The position numbers and the translations under genes were made by a program. This document shows, piece after piece, positions 42,383 through 50,622 of a stretch of 64,000 bases of DNA. The stretch is from NCBI RefSeq assembly GCF_030929495.1, contig NZ_JAVFWN010000002.1:62001-126000 (forward strand). Reading direction: 5' to 3'. The DNA comes from Nocardioides sp. LHD-245 (lineage in GTDB: Bacteria; Actinomycetota; Actinomycetes; Propionibacteriales; Nocardioidaceae). The notes under the pieces were generated by a model that ran no database searches, was not told the origin of the DNA, and saw only the letters and a list, made by a program, of their open reading frames with translations. Positions within the stretch are counted from its first letter, which is position 1. Every line of letters begins with the position of its first letter.

Positions 42383-44839
42383 CTACAGCTTCTCCACCGG
42401 GGCGTAGCGGAGCAGCAGCCGCTTGACGCCGTCCGACCCGAAGTCGATCGACGCGACGGACTTCTCCGCGGCGCCCTCGACCGCGACCACGGTGCCGAGG
42501 CCGAAGGAGTCGTGGGTGACCTTGTCGCCGGGGGCGAGGACGGGGATGGGGCGCGACGGCTTGGACTTGGCGGCGGCGTCGGCGCGGGCGGCGGCGGAGC
42601 TGAAGTTGCGGCGGCCGGCGGCGGTGGGCTGACCGAAGCGGTTGCCGGCGTAGTCGCCCGCACCACCCGGGCCGCCCGAGCGCCCTGAGTCGTACGACGG
42701 GCGCGACCAGCGGGTCTGATCGGCCTCGGTGCGGCGCCAGTCGACGAGGTCGACAGGCAGCTCGCCGAGGAATCGGGACCCGGGGTTCATGGTGGGGGCT
42801 CCCCAGGCGGAGCGGACCATGGCGCGGGAGACGTAGAGGCGCTGGCGGGCGCGGGTGATGCCGACATAGGCCAGGCGGCGCTCCTCCTCCAGCTCGGGCC
42901 GGTCGCCGAGGGCGCGGGAGTGGGGGAAGACGCCGTCCTCCATGCCGGTGAGGAAGACGACGGGGAACTCCAGGCCCTTCGCGGTGTGCAGGGTCATCAG
43001 CGTCACGACGCCCTGGTCCTCGGGGGCGTCCGGGTCGTCGTCCGGGGCGTCGGGGATCTGGTCGGCGTCCGCGACCAGCGCGACCCGCTCCAGGAAGTCG
43101 CCCAGACCGGGCTCGAGGACGCCGGCGTCGACGTCGGCGGGGTCCGCGGAGGGTCCGGCGACCGGGTCCTCCGCGAACTCGCGGGCGACGGCGACGAGCT
43201 CGGCGAGGTACTCCAGCCGGGTCTCGTCCTGCATGTCGTCGGAGTTCTCCAGGGTCACGAGGTAGCCGGACCGGTCGAGCACGGTCTCCAGGATCACGTC
43301 GGGCCGCTCGCGGGCCTCGACCATCTGCTGGAGCTCCTGCAGCAGCTTCACGAACGACTCGATGCTGGTCTGGCTGCGCGTCGCGAGACCGGGCGCCTCG
43401 GCGGCGCGCTGGAGCGCCTCCCAGTAGGTGATCCGCTCCCGCTCGGCGAAGGCGCCGATCGCGGCCTCGGCCCGCTGGCCGATGCCCCGGCGCGGGGTGT
43501 TGACGATGCGGCGCAGCGAGACCTGGTCGTCGGGGTTGACCAGGACCCGCAGGTAGGCCAGCGCGTCGCGGATCTCCTTGCGGTCGTAGAAGCGGGTCCC
43601 GCCGACGACCTTGTAGGGCATCCCGGTGCGGACGAAGATCTCCTCGAACACACGGGACTGCGCGTTGGTGCGGTAGAACACCGCCACGTCGGCGGGCCGC
43701 AGACCCAGTTGGGGGTCGTCGGTGAGCTTGTCGATCTCCCCGGAGACGAACCGCGCCTCGTCGTGCTCGTCGTCGGCGACGTACCCGACGATCTTGGCGC
43801 CGTCGCCCGCGTCGGACCACAGCCGCTTGGGCTTGCGGCCCTCGTTGCGCTCGATCACCGCGTTGGCGGCGGTCAGGATCGTCTGGGTGGAGCGGTAGTT
43901 CTGCTCGAGCAGGACGGTCCGCGCGTCGGGGAAGTCCTTCTCGAAGTCCATGATGTTGCGGATGTCGGCGCCCCGGAAGGCGTAGATCGACTGGTCCGCG
44001 TCGCCGACGACCATCAGCTCGGCGGGCGGCACCCGGTGCGCCGGCAGGCCGTCGAGGGTGGTCGGATCGCGCTCCTCGAGGTCCTGGCCGCACAGCTGCT
44101 GGATGAGGGCGTACTGCGCGTGGTTGGTGTCCTGGTACTCGTCGACCAGGATGTGCCGGAACCGACGGCGGTAGGTCTCGCGGACCTCCCGCTTGAGCTG
44201 GAACAGCCGGACCGTCTCCATGATCAGGTCGTCGAAGTCCATGGCGTTGGCCTCGCGCAGGCGCCGCTGATAGGACGTGTACGCCGCGGCGTACGTCTCG
44301 TCGATCGAGTTCTTGGCCTCGGCGGCGACCTCGTCGGGCTCGCGCAGCTCGTTCTTCTGGCTGCTGATCCAGTGCAGCACCGGCCCCGGCTGGAACTTGC
44401 GGGGATCGAGCTCGAGGTCGCTGCAGACCAGCTGGATCAGGCGCTTCTGGTCGGCGGTGTCGTAGATCGAGAAGTTCGACTTCAGCCGCTCGTAGCCGAG
44501 GTGCTCGACCTCCTTGCGCAGGATCCGCACGCACGCCGAGTGGAACGTGCTCACCCACATGATCCGGGCGCGGTTGCCGATCAGCTCGGCCACCCGCTCC
44601 TTCATCTCGGCGGCCGCCTTGTTGGTGAAGGTGATCGCCAGGATCGAGCCGGGGTGCGCCTTGCGGACGGCGATGGTCCAGGCGATCCGGCGGGTCAGCA
44701 CCCGGGTCTTGCCCGAGCCGGCACCGGCGACGACGAGCAGCGGCGCGCCTTCGTGTTCGACGGCCTCGCGCTGGGGGTCGTTGAGCCCGTCGAGGAGGGC
44801 ATCTGCGGTGAGGGCCGGGGGCGTCGCGGAGTCGATCAT
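42383..44839 (-). CDS. pcrA: ATP-dependent DNA helicase PcrA/UvrD1
   Basis: 818 residues, a superfamily 1A helicase. Motifs in order: Walker A VVAGAGSGKTRVLTRR (about 36-50), Ia TFTNKAAAEMKERV, II VDEYQDTNHAQY, III VVGDADQSIYAFRGAD, IV QNYRSTQTI, V TLHTAKGLEFPVVFLTG and VI RRLAYVGITRARQRLYV. The C-terminus is a Tudor-like RNA polymerase-binding fold (GDKVTHDSFGLGTVVAVEG). It acts in repair, replication restart and transcription-coupled repair. TAGGCT ends 9 bases before the ATG and a weak GGAG lies between. Confidence 0.97.
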   Translation of the reverse strand: MIDSATPPALTADALLDGLNDPQREAVEHEGAPLLVVAGAGSGKTRVLTRRIAWTIAVRKAHPGSILAITFTNKAAAEMKERVAELIGNRARIMWVSTFHSACVRILRKEVEHLGYERLKSNFSIYDTADQKRLIQLVCSDLELDPRKFQPGPVLHWISSQKNELREPDEVAAEAKNSIDETYAAAYTSYQRRLREANAMDFDDLIMETVRLFQLKREVRETYRRRFRHILVDEYQDTNHAQYALIQQLCGQDLEERDPTTLDGLPAHRVPPAELMVVGDADQSIYAFRGADIRNIMDFEKDFPDARTVLLEQNYRSTQTILTAANAVIERNEGRKPKRLWSDAGDGAKIVGYVADDEHDEARFVSGEIDKLTDDPQLGLRPADVAVFYRTNAQSRVFEEIFVRTGMPYKVVGGTRFYDRKEIRDALAYLRVLVNPDDQVSLRRIVNTPRRGIGQRAEAAIGAFAERERITYWEALQRAAEAPGLATRSQTSIESFVKLLQELQQMVEARERPDVILETVLDRSGYLVTLENSDDMQDETRLEYLAELVAVAREFAEDPVAGPSADPADVDAGVLEPGLGDFLERVALVADADQIPDAPDDDPDAPEDQGVVTLMTLHTAKGLEFPVVFLTGMEDGVFPHSRALGDRPELEEERRLAYVGITRARQRLYVSRAMVRSAWGAPTMNPGSRFLGELPVDLVDWRRTEADQTRWSRPSYDSGRSGGPGGAGDYAGNRFGQPTAAGRRNFSSAAARADAAAKSKPSRPIPVLAPGDKVTHDSFGLGTVVAVEGAAEKSVASIDFGSDGVKRLLLRYAPVEKL

Positions 44840-44893
44840 GCTCCGGCCAGCCTACGGCTCCGCTCCGACGGCGTGGCCGGTGGCGTCACGCAC

Positions 44894-44940
44894 CTACCAG
44901 AATTGTCGTGAAACGCCGCCGTGCACGACGAATTCGGTAG
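44894..44940 (-). terminator. bulged hairpin between the 44961 gene and pcrA
   Basis: CTACC-A-GAATT-GTCGTG on the left pairs with the complementary GCACGAC-GAATTC-GGTAG on the right, giving about 16 pairs with two single-base bulges and a roughly 10-base loop. It follows the stop of the upstream membrane protein gene on the minus strand and separates it from the pcrA promoter. Confidence 0.55.
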
Positions 44941-44960
44941 TTGAACCGCCGACCCCGCGA

Positions 44961-45320
44961 TCAGCTGCTGTGGACGGGCGACCAGAGCACGGCGATGCAG
45001 ACCTCGGCGATCGCGAGGACGAGCAGGCCGGCCCACAGGCCGTTGGGGATCTTCGCCTTGCGCATGTTGGCCATCACCAGCACCAGGAGCACCAGCCCGA
45101 TCGCGAGCTTGACGCCGACCTTGGCGTGGTTGACCGGGTCGTCGCCGCCCTCGAGGACGCCGACGAGAAGGAGGCCCGCGAGGAACGCCGTACCGACGCC
45201 GTCGCGCATGACGCCGGTGACCTTCTTGTCGCCGGGACCGGCCTGCGCCAGCAGTCCGCCGATCAGGGCCGCGAAGCCCAGGATGTGGAGGATGAGCAGG
45301 ATCAGGCGCAGGGTCTCCAT
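44961..45320 (-). CDS. small integral membrane protein, four helices
   Basis: 119 residues: LILLILHILGFAALIGGLLAQ, a short loop with GPGDKKV, TAFLAGLLLVGVLEGG, AIGLVLLVLVMANM and GLLVLAIAEVCIAVLW. Resembles a conserved actinobacterial membrane protein without assigned role. It stands between the LiaFSR-like cluster and pcrA, 31 bases downstream of the M15 lipoprotein gene on the same strand. Confidence 0.75.
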   Translation of the reverse strand: METLRLILLILHILGFAALIGGLLAQAGPGDKKVTGVMRDGVGTAFLAGLLLVGVLEGGDDPVNHAKVGVKLAIGLVLLVLVMANMRKAKIPNGLWAGLLVLAIAEVCIAVLWSPVHSS

Positions 45321-45350
45321 GGCCGCACTCTAATCGGTGGAGAACGGCTT

Positions 45351-46205
45351 TCAGCGACCGGTCGCCGAGAAGTGCTGGTAGTCCTTCAGCGAGTTCCACG
45401 ACCCACCCCAGCTCCACCCGATCCGGGCGAACTCCCGGACGATCAGGTCGCCGGCGTGGATGATGCCGGGCTGGATCCGCGTCCGGTCGAGGTACGCCGA
45501 CGCGCGCTCGGGCAGCACGACGCCGCCCTTGTGGTACGGGTTGAGGAACGGGTTGACGTCGATCGCGAGCCCGTAAGCGTGCGCCGACCAGGAGGTCTGG
45601 CCCCGGGCGGCCCGGCACACCAGCGCGGCGGTGTCGTTGCCGTCGCCGGTCGGCTCCGCCTCCAGGTCGGCGGTGGTCGGGAGCCGCATCTCCTCGATCG
45701 GGTAGCCCGCCGCGAACAGCGCCCGGAACACCGACACCACGTCGTCGGCCTCCGACGCGGCGAGGACCAGCTCGCCGGTGTGCGCCGCGCCGTCGAAGCC
45801 GCGGAAGGTGACGGTGACGTACGCCAGGTCGGCCAGCCGGACCGGGCACGCGGGCGACCAGGTCTCCCCCATCCGCTCCCTGATCGCGTCGCTCACCGGG
45901 CCGACGTGGGCATGGAACCCGCCGTCGGCCGGCGGCGGGAGCAGGTCCCGCGTCGGGAACAGCCGGTGGCGCAGCGGCTTCGGGGTCGGCCGGATCTCGC
46001 CGTACCCGTCGGGGGTGCGGGGCAGCACGTGGACGCCGAGCTCCCAAGCGGAGTACGCCGGACCGGGGTCGCTCGGGGTGGGCTGCGGCACCACCGACGA
46101 CGAACCCGACGGGGTGGGCGAGGCGGCCGGAGGCGCGCTGGTCGTACCTCCGGAGCACCCGCCGAGCAGCAGCGTCGCCGCGACCAGCGCGGCGACGCGC
46201 CTCAC
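45351..46205 (-). CDS. M15-family D,D-carboxypeptidase-like lipoprotein
   Basis: 284 residues from GTG at 46205. A short signal peptide ends in the lipobox LLGGC, then a Ser/Pro/Thr linker. The zinc site of the VanY/M15 peptidases is seen in SWSAHAYGLAIDVNPFLNPY (H-x6-D) and the late DYQHFSATGR histidine. It should trim peptidoglycan peptides or process a cell-wall substrate. GTG overlaps the response-regulator stop (GTGA), so it is made with the two-component system; a GTG eight codons upstream is possible but would lengthen the basic N-region inside the regulator gene. Confidence 0.85.
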   Translation of the reverse strand: MRRVAALVAATLLLGGCSGGTTSAPPAASPTPSGSSSVVPQPTPSDPGPAYSAWELGVHVLPRTPDGYGEIRPTPKPLRHRLFPTRDLLPPPADGGFHAHVGPVSDAIRERMGETWSPACPVRLADLAYVTVTFRGFDGAAHTGELVLAASEADDVVSVFRALFAAGYPIEEMRLPTTADLEAEPTGDGNDTAALVCRAARGQTSWSAHAYGLAIDVNPFLNPYHKGGVVLPERASAYLDRTRIQPGIIHAGDLIVREFARIGWSWGGSWNSLKDYQHFSATGR

Positions 46206-46861
46206 AGCAGCCGGCGGTCGGACGCCCACCGGGTCAGCTCGTGACGCGAGGACAGCTGGAGCTTGCGCAGCACCGAGGACATGTGGGTCTCGACGGTCTT
46301 GATGGAGATGAACAGCTCCTTGGCCACCTCCTTGTAGGAGTAGCCGCGCGCGATCAGCCGCATCACCTCCCGCTCGCGCTCGGTGAGCCGGTCGAGGTCC
46401 TCGTCGACGCTCGCGAGATCGGCGGAGAGGCCGGCGCCGGCGAAGGCGTCGAGCACGAAGCCGGCGAGCCGCGGCGAGAAGACGGCGTCACCGTCGGCGA
46501 CCCGCGCGATCGCGTCGACCAGCTCGGGACCGGTGATGGTCTTGGTGACATAGCCGCGAGCGCCGCCGCGGACGGTGCCGATGACGTCCTCGGCGGCGTC
46601 GGAGACGGACAGCGCGAGGAAGCGCACCTCGCCGTCCTTGACCCGCCGGATCACCTCGACGCCGCCTCCGCCGGGCAGGTGCACGTCGAGGAGTACGACG
46701 TCGGGCCGGTGCTCCTGCACCGCCGCGACGGCCTCGTCGACGTCGGCGGCCTCGGCCACCACCTCGACCCGGCCGGCGCCCGTGGCACCGAGCTCGGCAC
46801 TGACGCCGCGGCGGAACATGGCGTGGTCGTCGACGACCACCACGCGCACCGGGTCACTCAT
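46202..46861 (-). CDS. NarL/LuxR-family response regulator (LiaR-like)
   Basis: 219 residues. The receiver domain has VVVVDDHAMFRRGV (acidic pocket), VVLLDVHLPGG with the phosphoacceptor Asp, and the lysine of YVTKTITG. The C-terminal LuxR helix-turn-helix is LTEREREVMRLIARGYSYKEVAKELFISIKTVETH. The ATG overlaps the kinase stop by 8 bases. It would respond to the PspC-kinase and act on the divergent promoter region at 48180-48323. Confidence 0.93.
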   Translation of the reverse strand: MSDPVRVVVVDDHAMFRRGVSAELGATGAGRVEVVAEAADVDEAVAAVQEHRPDVVLLDVHLPGGGGVEVIRRVKDGEVRFLALSVSDAAEDVIGTVRGGARGYVTKTITGPELVDAIARVADGDAVFSPRLAGFVLDAFAGAGLSADLASVDEDLDRLTEREREVMRLIARGYSYKEVAKELFISIKTVETHMSSVLRKLQLSSRHELTRWASDRRLL

Positions 46862-48179
46862 GGGTCTCCTTCGTCTTCGACGAGTCGGGGGTGTGGTCGA
46901 GGTGCAGCCTGATCTCCGTGCCCTCACCGGGCGCGGACCGGATCTCGGCCCGGCCGCCGTGGCGCTCCATGCGGTCGATGATGCTGCGTCGCACGCCGAG
47001 CCGGTCCTCCGGGGTGGCGTCCGGGTCGAAGCCGGCACCACGATCGCGGACGAAGACGTCGATCCCCGCCTCGGTGATCTCGGCATACACGTCGACGCGG
47101 GGGACCCCGGCGTGCTTGGCCGCGTTGGTGGCGGCCTCCCGCGCCGCCTGCACGATCGGACGGGCGGCCTCTCCGTAGTCGCAGTCGCCGACGGCGACCA
47201 CGTCGACGGTGATGCCGTAGGCGTCCTCGATCTCGGCGGCGGCGGCCCGCAGCGCGCTGGCCACCGTGGCCTCGTCCATCGACTCGCCGGCGTAGAGCCA
47301 GGCCCGCAGGTCGCGCTCCTGGGCTCGTGCGAGACGGGCGGCGTCGGCGGGGTTCTTCTGGATCAGGGCGAGGGTCTGCAGCACCGAGTCGTGGAGGTGG
47401 GCGGCGACGTCGGCGCGCTCCTGGGTGCGGACCCGCTCGGCCCGCTCGTCGCTGAGCTCGGTGAGCAGCCGGTAGACCAGCGGCCCGAGCACGATCACGA
47501 GCCCGCCGAGGGCGAGCAGGACGGCGATGACGGCGTCGCGGGCCACGCTCAGCGAGCCGTCGCGCAGGGTGAAGAGGACCAGCGCGACCACGACCAGGCC
47601 CACGCCAGCGGCGATCCGGGCCCAGGCGGCCCAGCCACCGCCGCCGAGGAACATCCGCACCGGGTCGACCCGGTCGGTCGCGTCGAGCCAGCGCTCGCGC
47701 TGCGCCTCGTCGGCCTGCCGCCACAACAGCGCGACGCCGACGACGGCGATGCCCAGCGGCCAGACCCACCAGCCGGTGCCGAGGACGGCCTCGGTGGCGA
47801 ACACCGCGCCCACGCCGAGGACGGCGAGCGTGACGACCGGGCCGATGTCGGAGAGGCGCCGGGCCCGACCGGGGCGGCGACCGTCGCGGGACGCGCTCGC
47901 GAGGCCGGGCGCCAGCAGCTCGGGCGGCGGCCCGGCGGGCAGCAGCGCCCACAGGGCGGCGTACGTGAGGACACCGAAGCCGCCGATGACCGTGGTGACG
48001 ACGAAGGCGGCCCGGACGATCCGCACGGAGACGCCGAGGTGGGCGGCCAGGCCGGCCGCGACGCCGCCGATCATCGGGTCGCGCAGGTCGCGCCAGGCGC
48101 GCCGGACGTCCCTGGCCGCGCCGGCGTCCTGGGAGGCGGGCGCGCCGGGCGGCAGCGGCGTGGTCGCGGCGGTGCTCAT
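46854..48179 (-). CDS. PspC-domain histidine kinase (LiaS-like)
   Basis: 441 residues. An N-terminal PspC domain (DPMIGGVAAGLAAHLGVSVRIVRAAFVVTTVIGGFGVLTYAALWALLP) precedes more membrane segments, then a HisKA_3 dimerisation helix with RADVAAHLHDSVLQTLALIQ (phosphoacceptor His) and an HATPase domain with AAREAATNAAKHAG, DRGAGFD and GGRAEIRSAPGEGTEI. It resembles kinases that sense cell-envelope stress. Divergent from a second PspC-domain protein that ends in a LiaF-like domain, so the three form a LiaFSR-type unit. Confidence 0.92.
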   Translation of the reverse strand: MSTAATTPLPPGAPASQDAGAARDVRRAWRDLRDPMIGGVAAGLAAHLGVSVRIVRAAFVVTTVIGGFGVLTYAALWALLPAGPPPELLAPGLASASRDGRRPGRARRLSDIGPVVTLAVLGVGAVFATEAVLGTGWWVWPLGIAVVGVALLWRQADEAQRERWLDATDRVDPVRMFLGGGGWAAWARIAAGVGLVVVALVLFTLRDGSLSVARDAVIAVLLALGGLVIVLGPLVYRLLTELSDERAERVRTQERADVAAHLHDSVLQTLALIQKNPADAARLARAQERDLRAWLYAGESMDEATVASALRAAAAEIEDAYGITVDVVAVGDCDYGEAARPIVQAAREAATNAAKHAGVPRVDVYAEITEAGIDVFVRDRGAGFDPDATPEDRLGVRRSIIDRMERHGGRAEIRSAPGEGTEIRLHLDHTPDSSKTKETHE

Positions 48180-48227
48180 GATGGCTCCATCGTCACACAG
48201 CCCGGGGCCCGCGAGCAGGGGGAAGGA

Positions 48228-48284
48228 CCCTGATCCGACCCTGACGACCCGCCCCGGGACAGCGGTGCGGATCAGGGCTGTCCC
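48228..48284. promoter_or_regulatory. two nested inverted repeats between the kinase and PspC/LiaF-like genes
   Basis: CCCTGATCCG (48228-48237) is the exact complement of CGGATCAGGG (48268-48277), and GGGACAGC (48256-48263) of GCTGTCCC (48277-48284). They share base 48277 and lie in the middle of the divergent gap. This is where a LiaR-like regulator would act on both transcripts; alternatively the repeats form structures in the leader of the kinase mRNA. Confidence 0.45.
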
Positions 48285-48323
48285 CGATGGTCCGGTCGCG
48301 GTTGTGCCACCATGCTGGAACAC

Positions 48324-49487
48324 ATGAACCCAGCGACCGACAGCGAGCAGGAGCCGCACGGCGAGGGCCCTCGCGTGACCCGCGACGAGGTCCGCGACCT
48401 GGCCCGGATCCGCCGCAGCCGCGACGACCGGAAGGTCGCCGGTGTGGCGGCCGGTGTCGCGCGTCACCTGGACATCGACCCGCTCCTGGTGCGGATCGCG
48501 TTCGTGGTGCTCACCTTCTTCGGTGGCGGCGGCCTCATCCTGTACGGCGTGTGCTGGCTGTTCGTGCCCGAGGAGGGCACCGAGGACACGGTGATCCGCG
48601 TCGACGAGGGGGTGCGCACCGGGGCACTCATCGTCGGCGGCATCATCACCGTCGCCTCGGTGGTCGGCGACACCGTCGGCGGACCGGACTTCCCGTGGCC
48701 GCTGCTCCTCGCCGGACTGGTGCTGATCGTGGTGCTGGGCGGCAAGCAGGCGATCAAGCCCAGCGGCCCGACCCATCCCTGGCTGCGGGGCGGTCCCGCG
48801 GCCCCGCCGCCGGGCGGCCCCGCCGCGGGAGATCCCGCCTACCCGGGCTATCGCCCCGGTCCCCCGCCCCCGCCGCGCCGGCCGCGCGACCCGCGTCGCC
48901 GCGGACCACTGCTCTTCCCGTTCACCCTGGGGCTCGCGGCCCTCGGCGTGGGCATCCTGGTCACGCTGCGGCTCGCCGGCGTCGACATCGAGCCCTCGGC
49001 GTACCCCGCGACGGTGCTGGGCGTGACCGGCCTGATGCTGCTCGTCGGCGCGTTCTACGGCCGGGCCGGGGGCCTGATCCTGGTCGGCCTCATCGCCGCG
49101 GCCGCCACCGCCGTCACCGCCGTCACCGGCACCTTGGAGGTGGGGCAGGTCAAGCCGGTCCTGCAGCAGGCGTCCGACCTCGACGGCTCCTACGACCTGG
49201 GCGCCGGCGAGATCCTGATCGACCTGCGCGACATCCGCGACCTCGACGAGCTCGACGGCCGGACGCTCGACCTCGAGGTCGGCGTCGGCCACATCCTGGT
49301 CCTGGTGCCGAAGGACGGCCTCAACGTCGAGGCCAGGGCGACCATCGACGCCGGCGAGGTCTCCATGTTCGGCAAGACGACCGGCGACGACACCCGCGGC
49401 GACAACGGCACCGTCGCCGGCGACCCGACCCTGACCATCGACGCCGACCTCGACCTCGGCCAGATCGAGTTCCGGAGCGCAGCATGA
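48324..49487 (+). CDS. PspC-domain membrane protein with LiaF-like C-terminal domain
   Basis: 387 residues from ATG 48324, with an alternative ATG at 48312. The later start is preferred because CATGCT ends 7 bases upstream, matching the leaderless starts in this window. The PspC domain is VAGVAAGVARHLDIDPLLVRIAFVVLTFFGGGGLILYGVCWLFVPEE; then two helices, a Pro/Gly/Arg-rich linker, three more helices, and a beta-rich C-terminus (GEILIDLRDIRDLDELDG, LVPKDGLNVEARATIDAGEV) like the LiaF/DUF1707-associated domain. LiaF proteins hold the kinase inactive until the envelope is damaged. It is followed by an ATGA-overlapping gene. Confidence 0.85.
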   Translation: MNPATDSEQEPHGEGPRVTRDEVRDLARIRRSRDDRKVAGVAAGVARHLDIDPLLVRIAFVVLTFFGGGGLILYGVCWLFVPEEGTEDTVIRVDEGVRTGALIVGGIITVASVVGDTVGGPDFPWPLLLAGLVLIVVLGGKQAIKPSGPTHPWLRGGPAAPPPGGPAAGDPAYPGYRPGPPPPPRRPRDPRRRGPLLFPFTLGLAALGVGILVTLRLAGVDIEPSAYPATVLGVTGLMLLVGAFYGRAGGLILVGLIAAAATAVTAVTGTLEVGQVKPVLQQASDLDGSYDLGAGEILIDLRDIRDLDELDGRTLDLEVGVGHILVLVPKDGLNVEARATIDAGEVSMFGKTTGDDTRGDNGTVAGDPTLTIDADLDLGQIEFRSAA

Positions 49488-49816
49488 GCCACCCCACACA
49501 CGGCTACGACGACCCCGCCGCCGAGTACCCCCGCGAGCAGCCCGCCGCGGACGGCAGCCGCGACCGCCGTACCGGCTGGCACCCGGTCAACACCGGCCAC
49601 CTCGTCATGGGCGTCGCCTTCACCGGGCTGGTGATCGTGTGGGCGCTGGTCACCAGCGACACCGTCGAGCTGGAGGACGCCGGCTGGCTGATGGGACTGC
49701 CCTGGCTGGTCGCCGGCGCCGCCGGCCTGCTCGCCTCCGTGCTGCGGGGACGTCGCCGGGAGGACGACGGGGACCAGCCCGGCTGGGACGGGCACCAGAT
49801 GCGGGGCTGGCAGTGA
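49484..49816 (+). CDS. small membrane protein downstream of PspC/LiaF-like gene
   Basis: 110 residues: a hydrophilic start (HPTHGYDDPAAEYPREQPAADG), two helices (HLVMGVAFTGLVIVWALVTS and GLPWLVAGAAGLLASVL) and a charged tail. ATG overlaps the stop of the upstream gene (ATGA) and its stop overlaps the GTG of the next (GTGA). Similar small proteins accompany PspC genes in actinobacteria; function unknown. Confidence 0.78.
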   Translation: MSHPTHGYDDPAAEYPREQPAADGSRDRRTGWHPVNTGHLVMGVAFTGLVIVWALVTSDTVELEDAGWLMGLPWLVAGAAGLLASVLRGRRREDDGDQPGWDGHQMRGWQ

Positions 49817-50364
49817 CGCTGCCGGCGCTGCCCGGGCTGCCCGGGCTGACCTCGCTGGTCGCGCTCGAGCGGCCCGACCTGGTCGCCCCTCCGGTTGCCG
49901 CCGCCCTGGCCGCCTGGCCGGGCGCGGAGCGGATCGCCGTCGTCGAGATCGACCCCGACCTCGCCGACACGGCCGCGATGAGCGCGGCGTACGACGTGCC
50001 GATGGCGGCCGGCGCCAACTGCGTCCTGGTCGCGGGCAAGCGGGAGGGCGAGGAGCGGATCGCGGCGTGCCTGGTGCGCGCCGACACCCGCGCCGACGTC
50101 AACCACACCGTGAAACGACTCCTCGACGTCCGCAAGCCGTCGTTCCTCCCGCTCGACCGGGCGGTGGCCGAGTCCGGGATGGAGTACGGCGGCATCACGC
50201 CGGTCGGGCTGCCGGCGGGCTGGCGGCTGCTGGTGGATGCCCGCGTCCCGGAGATGGAGCTCGCCGTCATCGGGTCCGGCCTGCGCCGCTCGAAGCTCCT
50301 CGTCCCCGGAGACCTGTTCGCCCACGCCCCGGGCGCCGAGGTCGTCGCCGGCCTCGCCAGCTGA
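49813..50364 (+). CDS. YbaK/EbsC-type aminoacyl-tRNA deacylase
   Basis: 183 residues with the YbaK fold blocks ERIAVVEIDPDLADTAAM, GANCVLVAGKREGEERIAACLVRADTRADVN, AVAESGMEYGGITPVGLP and GSGLRRSKLLVPGDLF. Members hydrolyse mischarged aminoacyl-tRNA, often Cys- or Ala-tRNA-Pro. The GTG start overlaps the stop of the envelope gene upstream (GTGA), an unexpected partner for a tRNA quality-control enzyme. It ends 12 bases before the palindromic element. Confidence 0.85.
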   Translation: MTLPALPGLPGLTSLVALERPDLVAPPVAAALAAWPGAERIAVVEIDPDLADTAAMSAAYDVPMAAGANCVLVAGKREGEERIAACLVRADTRADVNHTVKRLLDVRKPSFLPLDRAVAESGMEYGGITPVGLPAGWRLLVDARVPEMELAVIGSGLRRSKLLVPGDLFAHAPGAEVVAGLAS

Positions 50365-50376
50365 CGCCCGCTCACC

Positions 50377-50606
50377 CTTGTAACTAAGGGTTACAGCACG
50401 ATTTCGGGTGCAGCAGCACCAAGGTAGTAGCAACAACGCCCGGGTAGATGCGTCTGGTGAGCCGGCCCGGCCACACGACCGACGAAGTCGGCCACGCCAC
50501 GTCGCGGGCGTCCCTCGGGCGCTCGGCCCGGACATCTACCAGGGCGTTGTTGCTGCTACCCGGGCGTTGTTGCAGCGGATTTCGCGCCGTAACCCTTAGT
50601 TACAAG
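50377..50606. repeat. 230-bp palindromic element with 18-bp perfect terminal inverted repeats
   Basis: The ends CTTGTAACTAAGGGTTAC (50377-50394) and its exact complement (50589-50606) bound a non-coding element. Each end is itself a small palindrome (GTAAC-N5-GTTAC). Inside, an 18-base motif GCAACAACGCCCGGGTAG occurs at 50430-50447 and, inverted, at 50556-50573 (exact) and 50536-50553 (one change), so the arms can fold into one long hairpin; 21 bases at 50430-50450 pair with 50533-50553 with one mismatch. The ends are AT-richer than the host DNA. No target-site duplication is evident and there is no ORF. It lies between convergent genes. A MITE-like element, a repeat family or a structured terminator are all possible. 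Confidence 0.75.
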
Positions 50607-50622
50607 CGGCGGCCGCGCACCC

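Noticed and set aside
50377..50606. tRNA or attachment site inside the palindromic element
   Set aside because: No cloverleaf or CCA-like end can be drawn, and no integrase is near.
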